A stretch of DNA of 64,000 bases, taken from contig NZ_FOBD01000005.1 of assembly GCF_900109515.1 (NCBI RefSeq), positions 310,001 to 374,000 of the forward strand, written 5' to 3'. The notes under the pieces are model-generated. The model did no database searches and was not told the DNA's origin. It was given only the letters and a program-made list of their open reading frames with translations. Below are positions 39,740 to 48,374 of the stretch, piece after piece; the first letter of the stretch is position 1; each line of letters starts with the position of its first letter. The stretch comes from Paenibacillus sp. OK003. Lineage in GTDB: Bacteria; Bacillota; Bacilli; Paenibacillales; Paenibacillaceae. A program made the translations under genes and the position numbers.

Positions 39740-40171
39740 ATGAATGAGACGATTGATGATACAGATATACGCATACTGAAAAGCCTGATCCGGGACGCCA
39801 AACGCTCTCACAAAGAGATCGGCGAAGAGGTGCATTTGACCGGACAGGCTGTAGGTGCGAGAGTACGCAAGCTGCATGATCTGGGTGTTATTGAAGGCTA
39901 TACGGTAAAATGGAACCCGGAACGCCTCGGCTTGGGCCTGCAGGCATTTGTAACGATTTTTCTGAATTCCGGCGACCGACATGCCGCCTTCCGTGAATTT
40001 ATGGCTGCACGTGAAGACATCGTGGAGGTTCACCGTGTCAGCGGAGAGGGCTGCTATTTGATGATCGTACGCACAGGAACAATGGAGCAGCTTGGCAGTT
40101 TGCTGGAAGCCATTTTGCCGTATGGAAATTATAGAATGAACCTGTCTGTTTGTATCGAAAAGTCGGAATGA
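39740..40171 (+). CDS. Lrp/AsnC-family transcriptional regulator
   Basis: A 143-residue regulator with an N-terminal helix-turn-helix (DDTDIRILKSLIRDAKRSHK, then IGEEVHLTGQAVGARVRKL) and a C-terminal RAM ligand-binding/oligomerisation domain (about 65-140). The motif VHRVSGEGCYLMIVRTG is typical of the effector loop. It probably responds to an amino acid. It is divergent from the MBL-fold gene and convergent with the membrane protein gene 12 bp downstream. AAAGGA precedes the ATG. Confidence 0.92.
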   Translation: MNETIDDTDIRILKSLIRDAKRSHKEIGEEVHLTGQAVGARVRKLHDLGVIEGYTVKWNPERLGLGLQAFVTIFLNSGDRHAAFREFMAAREDIVEVHRVSGEGCYLMIVRTGTMEQLGSLLEAILPYGNYRMNLSVCIEKSE

Positions 40172-40183
40172 TGTGAGCTGAAT

Positions 40184-40699
40184 TCAGATGTCCTGTTGCT
40201 GTTTCTCACGCAGCGTCTCCTGCAGAAGACCAACTGCTCGACTGAGCTCTTTTTTGGTTAGCAAATGATCGGTCTGGATATGACGCCGGGTGCCGTCTTT
40301 CAAATACAGGGCAATCATGGGGGAAGCAGACAATATCCATTTGCTGAAGGCGGGAGAGCCACTCTCAATTTTACGAATCTCATTCCAGGGAATTGTCCGT
40401 TTAAGGATACGAAGCCCTTCATCATTCCAGGATAATAACACAGGGGAACTTGCGATTGCCCGGGATAGAAACATAAAAAATACGGGCCCGATAAACCACA
40501 TGCCAAGAATGGCTGCGATGGAATAATATAATGTCTCCAGTTGTTCAGCGTGATCTTCATAGATGATCCATAACAGGGTGACACATAATAGCAAGAACAG
40601 AAGACATATTGCTCCTTTCCATACGGCCGTGATACGGCGATAGCCAATCTGTCGATGCTCCAGCTTCGACTCTGATAATTTATATAATTCAGGTTTCAT
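40184..40699 (-). CDS. Two-helix membrane protein of unknown function
   Basis: A 171-residue protein with two membrane helices (about 28-46 and 58-80). A cytoplasmic C-terminal half (about 85-171) has a PH-like pattern: VLLSWNDEGLRILKRTIPW, then IALYLKDGTRRHI. It is similar in layout to YcxB/STM3941-type proteins, but I do not recognise a specific family. It ends with a Gln-rich tail. It overlaps no neighbour and is convergent with the Lrp gene. Confidence 0.7.
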   Translation of the reverse strand: MKPELYKLSESKLEHRQIGYRRITAVWKGAICLLFLLLCVTLLWIIYEDHAEQLETLYYSIAAILGMWFIGPVFFMFLSRAIASSPVLLSWNDEGLRILKRTIPWNEIRKIESGSPAFSKWILSASPMIALYLKDGTRRHIQTDHLLTKKELSRAVGLLQETLREKQQQDI

Positions 40700-40804
40700 A
40701 AATACGCCTCCTTAACATCATTTCCCAGAAAATATATCAAACATGCCGCCTGCATCGCAGAGCGGCACGTTCAACGTTTATTTAACCCCATTTGGTTCGA
40801 TGAG

Positions 40805-42664
40805 CTATCCAGAAATAGCTGAATCATTACCGGCTTCACGAGCATGGGTGTAAAGATCAGCATATACCCCTTCAGCATCAATCAACTTCTGATGTGAGCC
40901 TTCTTCGACAATTTCACCATTCTCCATAACGAGAATCCGATCTGCATGCATGACCGTAGAGAGACGATGCGCAATAACAATTGTTGTTCTTCCCTGAGAG
41001 ACGGATTCCAGCGCCTGTTGTACCAATTGTTCGGTATGCGAATCCAGATTCGCGGTTGCTTCATCCAGGATAAGCACTCGGGGCTGAAAGACCACGATTC
41101 GGGCAAACGATATCAGTTGACGTTCTCCGGCGGACAGACCGCTTCCGCGTTCGGAAAGACGTGTATCATACCCTTGCGGCAAACGTGAAATCATGGCATG
41201 TGCTCCGACGAATCGGCAGGCCTGAATAGCCTGCTCTCTAGTAATATCCTCGCGGAACATTCGTACATTGTCAATGATGGAGCCCGAGAAAAGGAAGGGT
41301 TCCTGCTGGATCAGACCAACAATCCGATGAAGATTGGCCTGCGGGAAATGGCGAATGTCTATGCCATCAATTTCAATGCTGCCCTGATTCACATCGTAAA
41401 AGCGATTGAGCAGGGAGATCAACGTACTTTTGCCAGCTCCTGTAGTGCCTACAATGCCCACCATTTCACCTGGATAGAGATGCAGATTCATATGCTGAAT
41501 CAGGGGGCGATCTGCCCGATAACCGAACGAAACATCATTAAAATCAATCTGTCCCATCACGTTCCGTGGTTCAAGTGTGGAGGCAGTCCCGGGTTTGGGG
41601 TCAGCGACTTCCGGACGGGTACTCAGAATGTTCCAGATCCGATCCATGGATACGGTGGTCGACTGGAATGTGTTCCACTGCATGGTGATCTGGTTAATTG
41701 GCTGGAAGAACTGACGGATGTAACTGATAAACGCATAGAGCACACCCACCTGCAATGATTCACCCAGCACGGCGCGTCCTCCAAGCCATACCATCATAAC
41801 AAGCGCCGCATTGCCAAGGATATCAAACGTCCGGTTGAAAATAACATTCGAACGGGCTTGTGTGATATTGGCCTTCAGGTGAAGTTGGTTCTGTTCCGTG
41901 AATCGTTTCTTCTGCTCCTCTTCCTGGTGGAACGCCTGGATCAGAAACATGCCAGACAGGTTCTCTGCCGTGAATGCAATCAAACGGGAGAGACGAGTTC
42001 GCGCATTCTGATAAGCTCTGCGCAGCTGGCTCCGAAATAATATCGCAACGATGGCGATCACAGGCAACACGATGAGGGAGTACCCTGCGAGTACCGGATC
42101 GAGCTGGAACATAAAGACGATAATGAGAACCAGCATCATGCCATCCCGGATAAGACTTAGCAGTACTTGAGTGAAGAAACTGCTGATTGTTTCCGTATCA
42201 CTGGATACATTCGTCACCAGACTGCCGATATGGAAGCGATCGAAGAAAGACATCGACATTTTGGAGATATGCTTGAACAGGTCTTTCCTAATGCGAGAGA
42301 CGATGTTCTGACCGACATGCTGCAGCAGGTTGTTTTGTACATAGGTAAAAATAAAGCTGATTACAGCCAGCCCCAAAAAGATGGCTGCCAACTGGACAAG
42401 AAAGCCCACACTGGTTTGACCAATCGCCAGATGATCATCAATTGCGATTTTCACCAGATAAGGTTGAAGCAGATCGGCGGAGATGCCGAGCAGCGAACAG
42501 AAAAAGATACCTGCAAAGGCCCATTTATGGGGTTTGGCGTAGGACATCATTGCTTTGAAGGAAGTCCGCTTACTCTGGTCTGCACTTGCATCGGAACCGG
42601 ACCCATGGCCTGACGGTGCTAGTGCTCCCGCATCTGAACGAACTTCAGCTTGACGATCAGTCAT
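40805..42664 (-). CDS. Heterodimeric ABC exporter subunit B (ATPase-permease)
   Basis: A 619-residue half-transporter: six membrane helices (about 50-350) and an ATPase domain with Walker A GTTGAGKST and Walker B VLILDEATANLD (catalytic Glu present). The signature is altered to GSGLSAGERQ instead of LSGGQ. That pairs with the partner's degenerate Walker B Glu to make one inactive and one active ATP site, as in YfiBC/BmrCD-type multidrug exporters. The start ATG 42664 overlaps the upstream stop (ATGACTGA), giving translational coupling; GGAGGAGGG is the RBS. The substrate is unknown. Confidence 0.92.
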   Translation of the reverse strand: MTDRQAEVRSDAGALAPSGHGSGSDASADQSKRTSFKAMMSYAKPHKWAFAGIFFCSLLGISADLLQPYLVKIAIDDHLAIGQTSVGFLVQLAAIFLGLAVISFIFTYVQNNLLQHVGQNIVSRIRKDLFKHISKMSMSFFDRFHIGSLVTNVSSDTETISSFFTQVLLSLIRDGMMLVLIIVFMFQLDPVLAGYSLIVLPVIAIVAILFRSQLRRAYQNARTRLSRLIAFTAENLSGMFLIQAFHQEEEQKKRFTEQNQLHLKANITQARSNVIFNRTFDILGNAALVMMVWLGGRAVLGESLQVGVLYAFISYIRQFFQPINQITMQWNTFQSTTVSMDRIWNILSTRPEVADPKPGTASTLEPRNVMGQIDFNDVSFGYRADRPLIQHMNLHLYPGEMVGIVGTTGAGKSTLISLLNRFYDVNQGSIEIDGIDIRHFPQANLHRIVGLIQQEPFLFSGSIIDNVRMFREDITREQAIQACRFVGAHAMISRLPQGYDTRLSERGSGLSAGERQLISFARIVVFQPRVLILDEATANLDSHTEQLVQQALESVSQGRTTIVIAHRLSTVMHADRILVMENGEIVEEGSHQKLIDAEGVYADLYTHAREAGNDSAISG

Positions 42665-44399
42665 GATGTAATCCCTCCTCCTGCAAACGATAGGTTGCAG
42701 CATATAACCCTTTTGCAGCCATCAGACCTGCATGTGTTCCTTGTTCAGCGATGCGGCCCTCATCCAGAACGATAATTTCGTCGGCATGACGGACCGCACT
42801 AATTCGGTGAGAGATAATCAGCGTTGTTTTTCCTTTGCCGATCTCACGCAGGCTGCGCAGAATGCCACTTTCGGTGACGGCATCCACAGCACTCATGCTG
42901 TCATCCAGAATGAGCACCTGCGCTTTTTTGATCAAACCCCGTGCCAGACTGGTACGCTGACGCTGACCGCCAGACAATGTGAGTCCACGTTCACCCAGCA
43001 GGGTATCGAACCGATCGGGGAACCGGATAATGTTCTCGTATATCATCGCTTGTCGTGCACTGTGCTCTACGGTGTCCAGCGGAACCTCACGGTCGCTAAA
43101 AGCGATATTGTCCCGAATGGTTGTACTGAACAGGAACCCATCCTGCGGTACATAGGCAATACGGGATCGCAGACTTTCCAGCGATAGCTGCCGGATGTCG
43201 GTGCCATTAATACGGATCGTGCCTTCAGGCGGCTCATATGTACGCAGCAATAGTTTTACAAAGGTACTTTTACCAGAACCTGTTTTGCCCACAATGCCTA
43301 CGGTTCGTCCTGCCTGGATGTTCAGACTGATGTTTTTGAGCGCAGGGGATAAACTGCCGGGATAGGAAAAGGACAGATTCTCTATCTTAATGTCGTTCAC
43401 GGCTTGGAGACTTGTCGCATGGGGAAGTTCGCGTACGTCAGGGACTTCCGTCAACAGATCATTTACCCGCTCCAGGGATGCTCCAGAACGCTGCATGGTA
43501 TTGATCACATTACCGATTTGTTGAAGCGGTCCCATGATGATCCGCAAGTATAACGTCAATGCAACAAAACTTCCGAGTGTAATGGAGTTCTGCATCGTCA
43601 ATATTCCGCCGACAAGCAGCGAGACAACCAGTGAAATGGCACCCAGCAGCGGCAGCAAGGCCTGAAATAGAGAGGACAGACGAACAAGCCGCAGCTGCTT
43701 GCTTTTGATTGCATCTACTGTGAGCCCGAATCGTTCACGGGCGCTGTCTTCAATGGCAAATGTTTTGGTTACACGAATACCACCCAGCTGTTCCTCTGCG
43801 GATTCCGTCATCGTTGCAAGAGCATCCTGCACATCACGAGAGCGCTTGCGAATTCGCGGACCGAAAAAAACGACCAGAAAGGGAATGGCCAGCAAAGGCA
43901 CAATACTGATCAGAATAAGTCTCATCGGGATTCCGCTGAGCAGCATCATCACGATGCAAGATAATAATAGAAATGTGGCATTGGTCATCATGGTGACGCC
44001 GTTGGAGATGGCTTCACGTACAGAGGTGACATCATTCATGACGTAACTGAGCAGTTTCCCATTTCCCTGTTTGGAAAAATAGTGCTCGCTCAGCTCCGAG
44101 AATTTGCCGAAAATGCGCTCACGTGTCATGAACTCGAAACGGCGTCCAAGCTTCATAATCATGAATTGCCCGGTACCGAACAGCAGATTATAAGCGATGG
44201 CAATAGCCAAAAGCGAAAGACTGTACCGGATGACCGTATTCATCTGAAGTGTGTTCTGCATGAGTTGATCCGTGAAGCTGCCCAGAATTCGGGGCAAGGA
44301 CGCCTGACCCACATTGGAGGCAATAATCAGTAGTACAGCGAACAGATATACGGGCCAGTTGGCAATGACATAGCCTCGTAGTAATCCTTTCTTGGACAT
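42657..44399 (-). CDS. Heterodimeric ABC exporter subunit A (ATPase-permease)
   Basis: A 580-residue half-transporter: six membrane helices (about 15-300) and an ATPase domain with Walker A GKTGSGKST and a normal LSGGQRQR signature. Walker B reads VLILDDSMSAVD, with Asp in place of the catalytic Glu. This is the non-canonical subunit of a heterodimer with the next gene, which it overlaps by 8 nt. The RBS AAAGGAGAA places the start at ATG 44399; the frame is open to 44441. Drug or lipid-like compounds are usual substrates of the family. Confidence 0.92.
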   Translation of the reverse strand: MSKKGLLRGYVIANWPVYLFAVLLIIASNVGQASLPRILGSFTDQLMQNTLQMNTVIRYSLSLLAIAIAYNLLFGTGQFMIMKLGRRFEFMTRERIFGKFSELSEHYFSKQGNGKLLSYVMNDVTSVREAISNGVTMMTNATFLLLSCIVMMLLSGIPMRLILISIVPLLAIPFLVVFFGPRIRKRSRDVQDALATMTESAEEQLGGIRVTKTFAIEDSARERFGLTVDAIKSKQLRLVRLSSLFQALLPLLGAISLVVSLLVGGILTMQNSITLGSFVALTLYLRIIMGPLQQIGNVINTMQRSGASLERVNDLLTEVPDVRELPHATSLQAVNDIKIENLSFSYPGSLSPALKNISLNIQAGRTVGIVGKTGSGKSTFVKLLLRTYEPPEGTIRINGTDIRQLSLESLRSRIAYVPQDGFLFSTTIRDNIAFSDREVPLDTVEHSARQAMIYENIIRFPDRFDTLLGERGLTLSGGQRQRTSLARGLIKKAQVLILDDSMSAVDAVTESGILRSLREIGKGKTTLIISHRISAVRHADEIIVLDEGRIAEQGTHAGLMAAKGLYAATYRLQEEGLHHD

Positions 44400-44758
44400 A
44401 AGATTTGTTCTCCTTTGTTCAGGGTGAAAGTTGGTTCGCAAGCTGAGTCAAGAAAAGGGCCGACACCTGATAATAGCGCGTCGTGCCCTCTTACTTTATG
44501 CGATCCGGTTTGCTGTTTATCCGTCATTCGATAGAAATCTCTATTCTTATTTTTGCGCTAATCGGTAAGGATGTCAACGAAGCAAGCAAGCATAATGGAA
44601 AGAAAGCTGATCAGCGCCCGCGGGGTAAGGGATATATGCAATATTACCGTCATTTATTCACCAGATGTCGATTTTACTGAAACATTTCAGGGGGGGCTAC
44701 CGTCTGTAGGATTGAAGAGGTCAAAAATTGGGTTTACTAAATATGGAGGTGCCAAGAA
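44400..44758. other. Divergent intergenic region, 359 bp
   Basis: Separates the ABC exporter operon (minus) from the SLH gene (plus). No ORF with a ribosome binding site, hairpin terminator or known regulatory palindrome was seen. Confidence 0.4.
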
Positions 44759-45682
44759 ATGAAACATAAAAAAGGATTGGCTGCAACGCTTGCGCTCTGC
44801 GTGTCTTTGACGGCAGGAGGTGCATCGGTACTTGCATTTTCGGATGTAAAAGATGAAGGACAAAAAACGATTGTGGACTCGTTACATGCCAAGGGTGTTG
44901 TTAATGGAGTAACGGCGGATCTATTTCGGCCGGACCTCGCATTGTCCGAGCCACAGGGTGTTCAACTGATCGTGAACGCTTTTGGTCTGAAAAATGAATA
45001 CGCTGCCGCTTCGGCACAAAATAAAATTAGTCCAACGACCTGGTACGCCGATGCCGTTCAGGCTGCAACACAGAATGGTTTGTCCATTCCGGTGGAGCTG
45101 AATCCACAGGCCAAAATGACGCGCGAGCAGTTTGCCATTTTGCTCCTTGAAGGGATTAACACAACCGGAGAATATCCGGTGATCATGCTGTATAATGATA
45201 TTAAGGACGAAAATAAAATCGGTAAGGACGCCAAATCTGCGGTCCAGAACCTGCTGAACATGGACATCATTGAACTGGATAAGGACGGAAACTTCCGTCC
45301 AGATCAGTCGCTTACCCGTATGGAGGCTGCAAGCATGATCTTCAATGCACTTGAATTTGTAGATAAGCACGGCAATGGTGGATCGACAGAACCGACTCCA
45401 ACGAATCCAGGCGAAGGACAACAAGGGATTGTGCCTACCGTGACATCAACCAAAGTGGATGACAAGACGGTAAAGGTTAAACTGACCGCGCAAATGCCTC
45501 ATCCTGGTTATGGATTGAAGATTGAAGATGTGAAGCTGGAGAAGGATGGACGCGCCATCGTGCTGTATACGATCATCCAACCTGACCCGGACATGATGTA
45601 TCCAATGGTTATTACCGATGTAACCGCAGAGACAGACATTCCAACAGGATACACGGCAGAAGCACAGCCTTCTGGAAAATAA
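44759..45682 (+). CDS. S-layer homology domain protein with PrcB-like C-terminal domain
   Basis: A 307-residue exported protein: signal peptide (1-26), SLH-type repeats (about 27-200, with FSDVKDEGQKTIVDSLHAKG, WYADAVQAATQNG and FRPDQSLTRMEAASMI), a Pro/Thr/Gly linker and a C-terminal domain (about 225-300). In the last, VKLTAQMPHPGYGLKIEDVK resembles the PrcB C-terminal fold. SLH repeats bind pyruvylated wall polymer, so the protein is probably held at the surface. GGAGGT precedes the ATG. A very long palindromic terminator follows. Confidence 0.85.
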   Translation: MKHKKGLAATLALCVSLTAGGASVLAFSDVKDEGQKTIVDSLHAKGVVNGVTADLFRPDLALSEPQGVQLIVNAFGLKNEYAAASAQNKISPTTWYADAVQAATQNGLSIPVELNPQAKMTREQFAILLLEGINTTGEYPVIMLYNDIKDENKIGKDAKSAVQNLLNMDIIELDKDGNFRPDQSLTRMEAASMIFNALEFVDKHGNGGSTEPTPTNPGEGQQGIVPTVTSTKVDDKTVKVKLTAQMPHPGYGLKIEDVKLEKDGRAIVLYTIIQPDPDMMYPMVITDVTAETDIPTGYTAEAQPSGK

Positions 45683-45727
45683 ATTCAGTGCGATGACTTA
45701 CTAATATAGAAGTCATTCAAACCTCAG

Positions 45728-45777
45728 AAACCCACTTTATCCATGCATGCATGCATGGATAAAGTGGGTTTTGCTTT
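45728..45777. terminator. Perfect 44-nt palindrome, terminator of SLH gene
   Basis: Perfect 22-bp arms run from AAACCCACTTTATCC through the centre ATGCATGCATGCAT to GGATAAAGTGGGTTT, then TTGCTTT. Position and tail fit a bidirectional terminator. Confidence 0.85.
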
Positions 45778-45880
45778 GAAATTAAAAGTTTGTCTAATTA
45801 TTCTATATTAACACAGGTAATATTCTATTATTTGACAGGTTATATTTATTTATTAAATAAATTAAGATGACTTTTAGTAG

Positions 45881-46120
45881 TCGCTTAGCAAAGTCCCAAT
45901 TGTATTGAAATTCTAAAGTAAGTGTCTTAGCAAATAAAGCTCATTATGTCTATATTCAGCACTGCTCTACTTAGGTATTGAAGCTAAACTAATCATTGCC
46001 AAACCTAAAAAACGAGGATCACTCACTTTTATGTTTCATGCTTGGGTTGAGGTTTCTGGTAAACCGGCGAATGACTTCAATGATGTTAGTGATCATTATT
46101 ATGTGCTGTACGCCCATTAA
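45881..46120 (+). pseudogene. Lasso peptide biosynthesis B2 protein remnant (transglutaminase-like protease)
   Basis: In one frame ending at TAA 46118-46120 the translation reads CLSK-stop-SSLCLYSALLYLGIEAKLIIAK, then FMFHAWVEVSGKPANDFND and SDHYYVLYAH. This is the C-terminal core of the lasso B2 (Transglut_core3) family: catalytic Cys in CLxR/K, His in HAWVE and Asp in ND, with correct spacing. In-frame stops at 45914 and 45935, and others near 45875, show that it is broken, and the N-terminal half is missing. Its stop overlaps the RBS of the ABC exporter gene, so the two once formed an operon. Confidence 0.72.
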
Positions 46121-46138
46121 AGGAGGTATTGCTGGCCA

Positions 46139-47878
46139 ATGAATCCAACGCGGACAGTGATTATTGAGATCTTACATAAAAGTAAAAAAACCATTTTTTT
46201 TATTTTATTGTTTAATATCTCAGCTTCATTAGTCTCTATTGCCCAACCACTCCTATTTAAAGGTTTATTTGATGATATCCTACCTGGAAAGCAGATGGGA
46301 ACGGCTACATTTTATATTATGCTGCTCATTCTCATTCCTATCGTGTATGCCGCATTTAACAGCGTCACTTCTTATTATAACAACGAATTAGGGAACCAAT
46401 TATCCAAAAATCTTCGCCTGCGATTATTTTCTCAGTTGCTTCAGATCCGTCCCAGAAATGTGGACAAAATCGGAAGAGGAGAAATCATTAACCGGATCAC
46501 CTCACAAGTGGGGATGCTTTGTGAAATTTTTGTGGTAGACACTATCATGTCGATTGTATCCAATACCATTTTATTGATTGCTACCTTGTGGATCATGTTC
46601 TCCATGAGTGTTGAACTTACGTTAGTGGCCCTGATTTCATTTCCTGTATTTATGTATGGCTTCAAGCGATTCAGGAGCAAGACGGAGAGTTTGGATAAGC
46701 GGTATTATGGAATGTTGGAAAAGGGAATAAGTTATTTGAATGATTTCTTTTATAACTTGAAAGCGGTTCATATGTCTAACGGCCAACAGGCTGAAAAAAA
46801 ACGATGGAGCGACTGGAACGATCAAGCCTGGAAGATTTCAAAGCAATCCCGGGTTTTTCACCATATGGTATTAAACCTTGTTGCTGATACAGTCATTTCC
46901 TTGATTACGGGGATCATTTATGGTTATAGTTTGTGCCTGATCCTGGAAGGCCAAATCTCACCAGGCACCCTGCTGGCATTTATTGTGATTCTTCCAAGGT
47001 TATACGGCATTTTCAAGTCGCTATTTACGTTGAATATTGATATGAGCCGCATGAAGGTGATTGTGGATAACTTGAATGAAATCCTTGAATTGGAGAAGAC
47101 CGAATCAGGAGCCAAAGTTCCTGATTATACCCGAATACCCCAGCTTCAGCTGAGAAATGTATCGTATCGATATGCGAAAGACGACTCTTTTGGTATTTCG
47201 AGTTTCAATCTGGATATTAAGCCAGGAGCTTTCGTGGGTATTGTTGGATTAAGTGGGTCAGGCAAATCTACCATTTTTGAACTTATCCACAGGTATATGG
47301 AGCCGGATGAAGGGGAGATATTAATAGACGGCATTCCGATCAAGGAACTGAATATTTATGAACTAAGAAAATATGTGGGTTATACTCCGCAAAAGGGAGT
47401 ACTGTGGAATATGTCCATTATGGAAAATATTATTTATCCTCTGCAAAAGGAAGAGATGGATGAAGAGATGTGGCTCAGATTTAATACTGCTGTTAAAATC
47501 GCGCATGTTAAAACATTTGTTGATGCCATGCCTGAGCAATTTGATAGGCAGGTCGAGAGCCATGGAGAGAATCTTTCTGGTGGAGAAATCCAACGGATTT
47601 TGTTAGCCAGGGCATTCATGAATAAATCCCGTATCCTCATGCTGGATGAGTACACCTCTGCTCTGGATGCCATGACGGAGAGTGACTTGAACGATACATT
47701 GTTAAACTTAAAGGGAAATCAAACTATTCTAGTCATTGCACACAGGCTCTCAACCGTGAAGAATGCTGATAGTATCCTGGTAGTCGAAAAGGGCCGAATT
47801 GTAGAGCAAGGCAGTCCGGATGAATTGTTATCTCGAAAGGGGATTTTTTACGCAATGGTGGAGAAACAGAAAATATAG
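46139..47878 (+). CDS. ABC exporter (ATPase-permease), probable lasso-peptide exporter D
   Basis: A 579-residue half-transporter working as a homodimer: six membrane helices (about 20-310) and an ATPase domain with GLSGSGKST, GENLSGGEIQR and ILMLDEYTSALD, all intact. It is visibly richer in A/T than its neighbours, suggesting acquisition by transfer. AAGGAGGT lies 12 nt before the ATG and overlaps the stop of a lasso B2 remnant. By position it is the D exporter of a lasso peptide cluster whose other genes are gone. No precursor, B1 or C gene is visible. It may persist as self-protection or be on its way to loss. Confidence 0.85.
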   Translation: MNPTRTVIIEILHKSKKTIFFILLFNISASLVSIAQPLLFKGLFDDILPGKQMGTATFYIMLLILIPIVYAAFNSVTSYYNNELGNQLSKNLRLRLFSQLLQIRPRNVDKIGRGEIINRITSQVGMLCEIFVVDTIMSIVSNTILLIATLWIMFSMSVELTLVALISFPVFMYGFKRFRSKTESLDKRYYGMLEKGISYLNDFFYNLKAVHMSNGQQAEKKRWSDWNDQAWKISKQSRVFHHMVLNLVADTVISLITGIIYGYSLCLILEGQISPGTLLAFIVILPRLYGIFKSLFTLNIDMSRMKVIVDNLNEILELEKTESGAKVPDYTRIPQLQLRNVSYRYAKDDSFGISSFNLDIKPGAFVGIVGLSGSGKSTIFELIHRYMEPDEGEILIDGIPIKELNIYELRKYVGYTPQKGVLWNMSIMENIIYPLQKEEMDEEMWLRFNTAVKIAHVKTFVDAMPEQFDRQVESHGENLSGGEIQRILLARAFMNKSRILMLDEYTSALDAMTESDLNDTLLNLKGNQTILVIAHRLSTVKNADSILVVEKGRIVEQGSPDELLSRKGIFYAMVEKQKI

Positions 47879-47991
47879 ATTCGTCATACATTTTTTTAAA
47901 ACAATTAAAAATAGATCGCCAAGTGAACTCATTTCTTACAAAGCAGGTTGCAGGGTGATCCGCTTGTTTAATGTTAAATAATTCATTTGAA

Positions 47992-48111
47992 TTGACATAT
48001 ATATGATTATGTTAGTTATAATAAATGACATGAAGTTGTCGTAAGTTGTATTTGATCTAAATATCGTTAGGTAAAACAACCGCTCCGTTTGTTAACGGAG
48101 CGGCTTTTTTT
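47992..48111 (+). ncRNA. Candidate small RNA transcript (promoter plus terminator, no ORF)
   Basis: TTGACA (47992-47997) and TATAAT (48017-48022; spacing 19, or 18 to TTATAA) are followed about 60 nt later by a strong terminator. The predicted transcript of ~80 nt has no reading frame longer than a few codons. It may be a small RNA, or a promoter relic next to an unrelated terminator. Confidence 0.3.
48080..48111. terminator. Strong bidirectional terminator
   Basis: A perfect CCGCTCCGTT/AACGGAGCGG stem with a TGTT loop (48080-48103), T7 on the plus side and TTGTTTT on the minus side. It could end transcripts from both directions. Confidence 0.92.
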
Positions 48112-48131
48112 CTGGCCTGATCCGGAAATTA

Positions 48132-48374
48132 TCATTCATTCCAGCTCTCCATGTCATGTGCAAAATCAACATATACTACTGGATATACCCAGTGTTTATC
48201 TGCGTTTGTATGCATTGTAGTTAAGGATAAAAACGACATATTTACCGAGCGGGGAAGAAACTCATAGAATAAAGCCAAGCCATAAGGGAACTTGATGCAG
48301 GTGGTAAATATATGATAGATAATATTACATTTATGTGATTGAATTAAATCTATCCGTATTACTTTTCCTAAGCA
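48132..48374 (-). pseudogene. Possible remnant of an unknown protein gene (C-terminal end)
   Basis: Open for 80 codons without a plausible start, ending 21 nt before a terminator that works on this strand. The translation looks protein-like (CIKFPYGLALFYEFLPRS, HTNADKHWVYPVVYVDF) and no competing gene lies on the other strand. It may be the 3' end of a deleted gene. No family was recognised, and random open frame is a real alternative. Confidence 0.3.

Noticed and set aside
40184..40699. Assignment of the two-helix membrane protein to a named family.
   Set aside because: The PH-like C-terminal pattern is suggestive only; I could not match a family with confidence.
45728..45771. The perfect 44-nt palindrome as a phage or transposon attachment site or operator.
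   Set aside because: It follows the SLH gene by 46 nt, has a T-rich tail and no second copy in the window; a terminator is the simpler reading.
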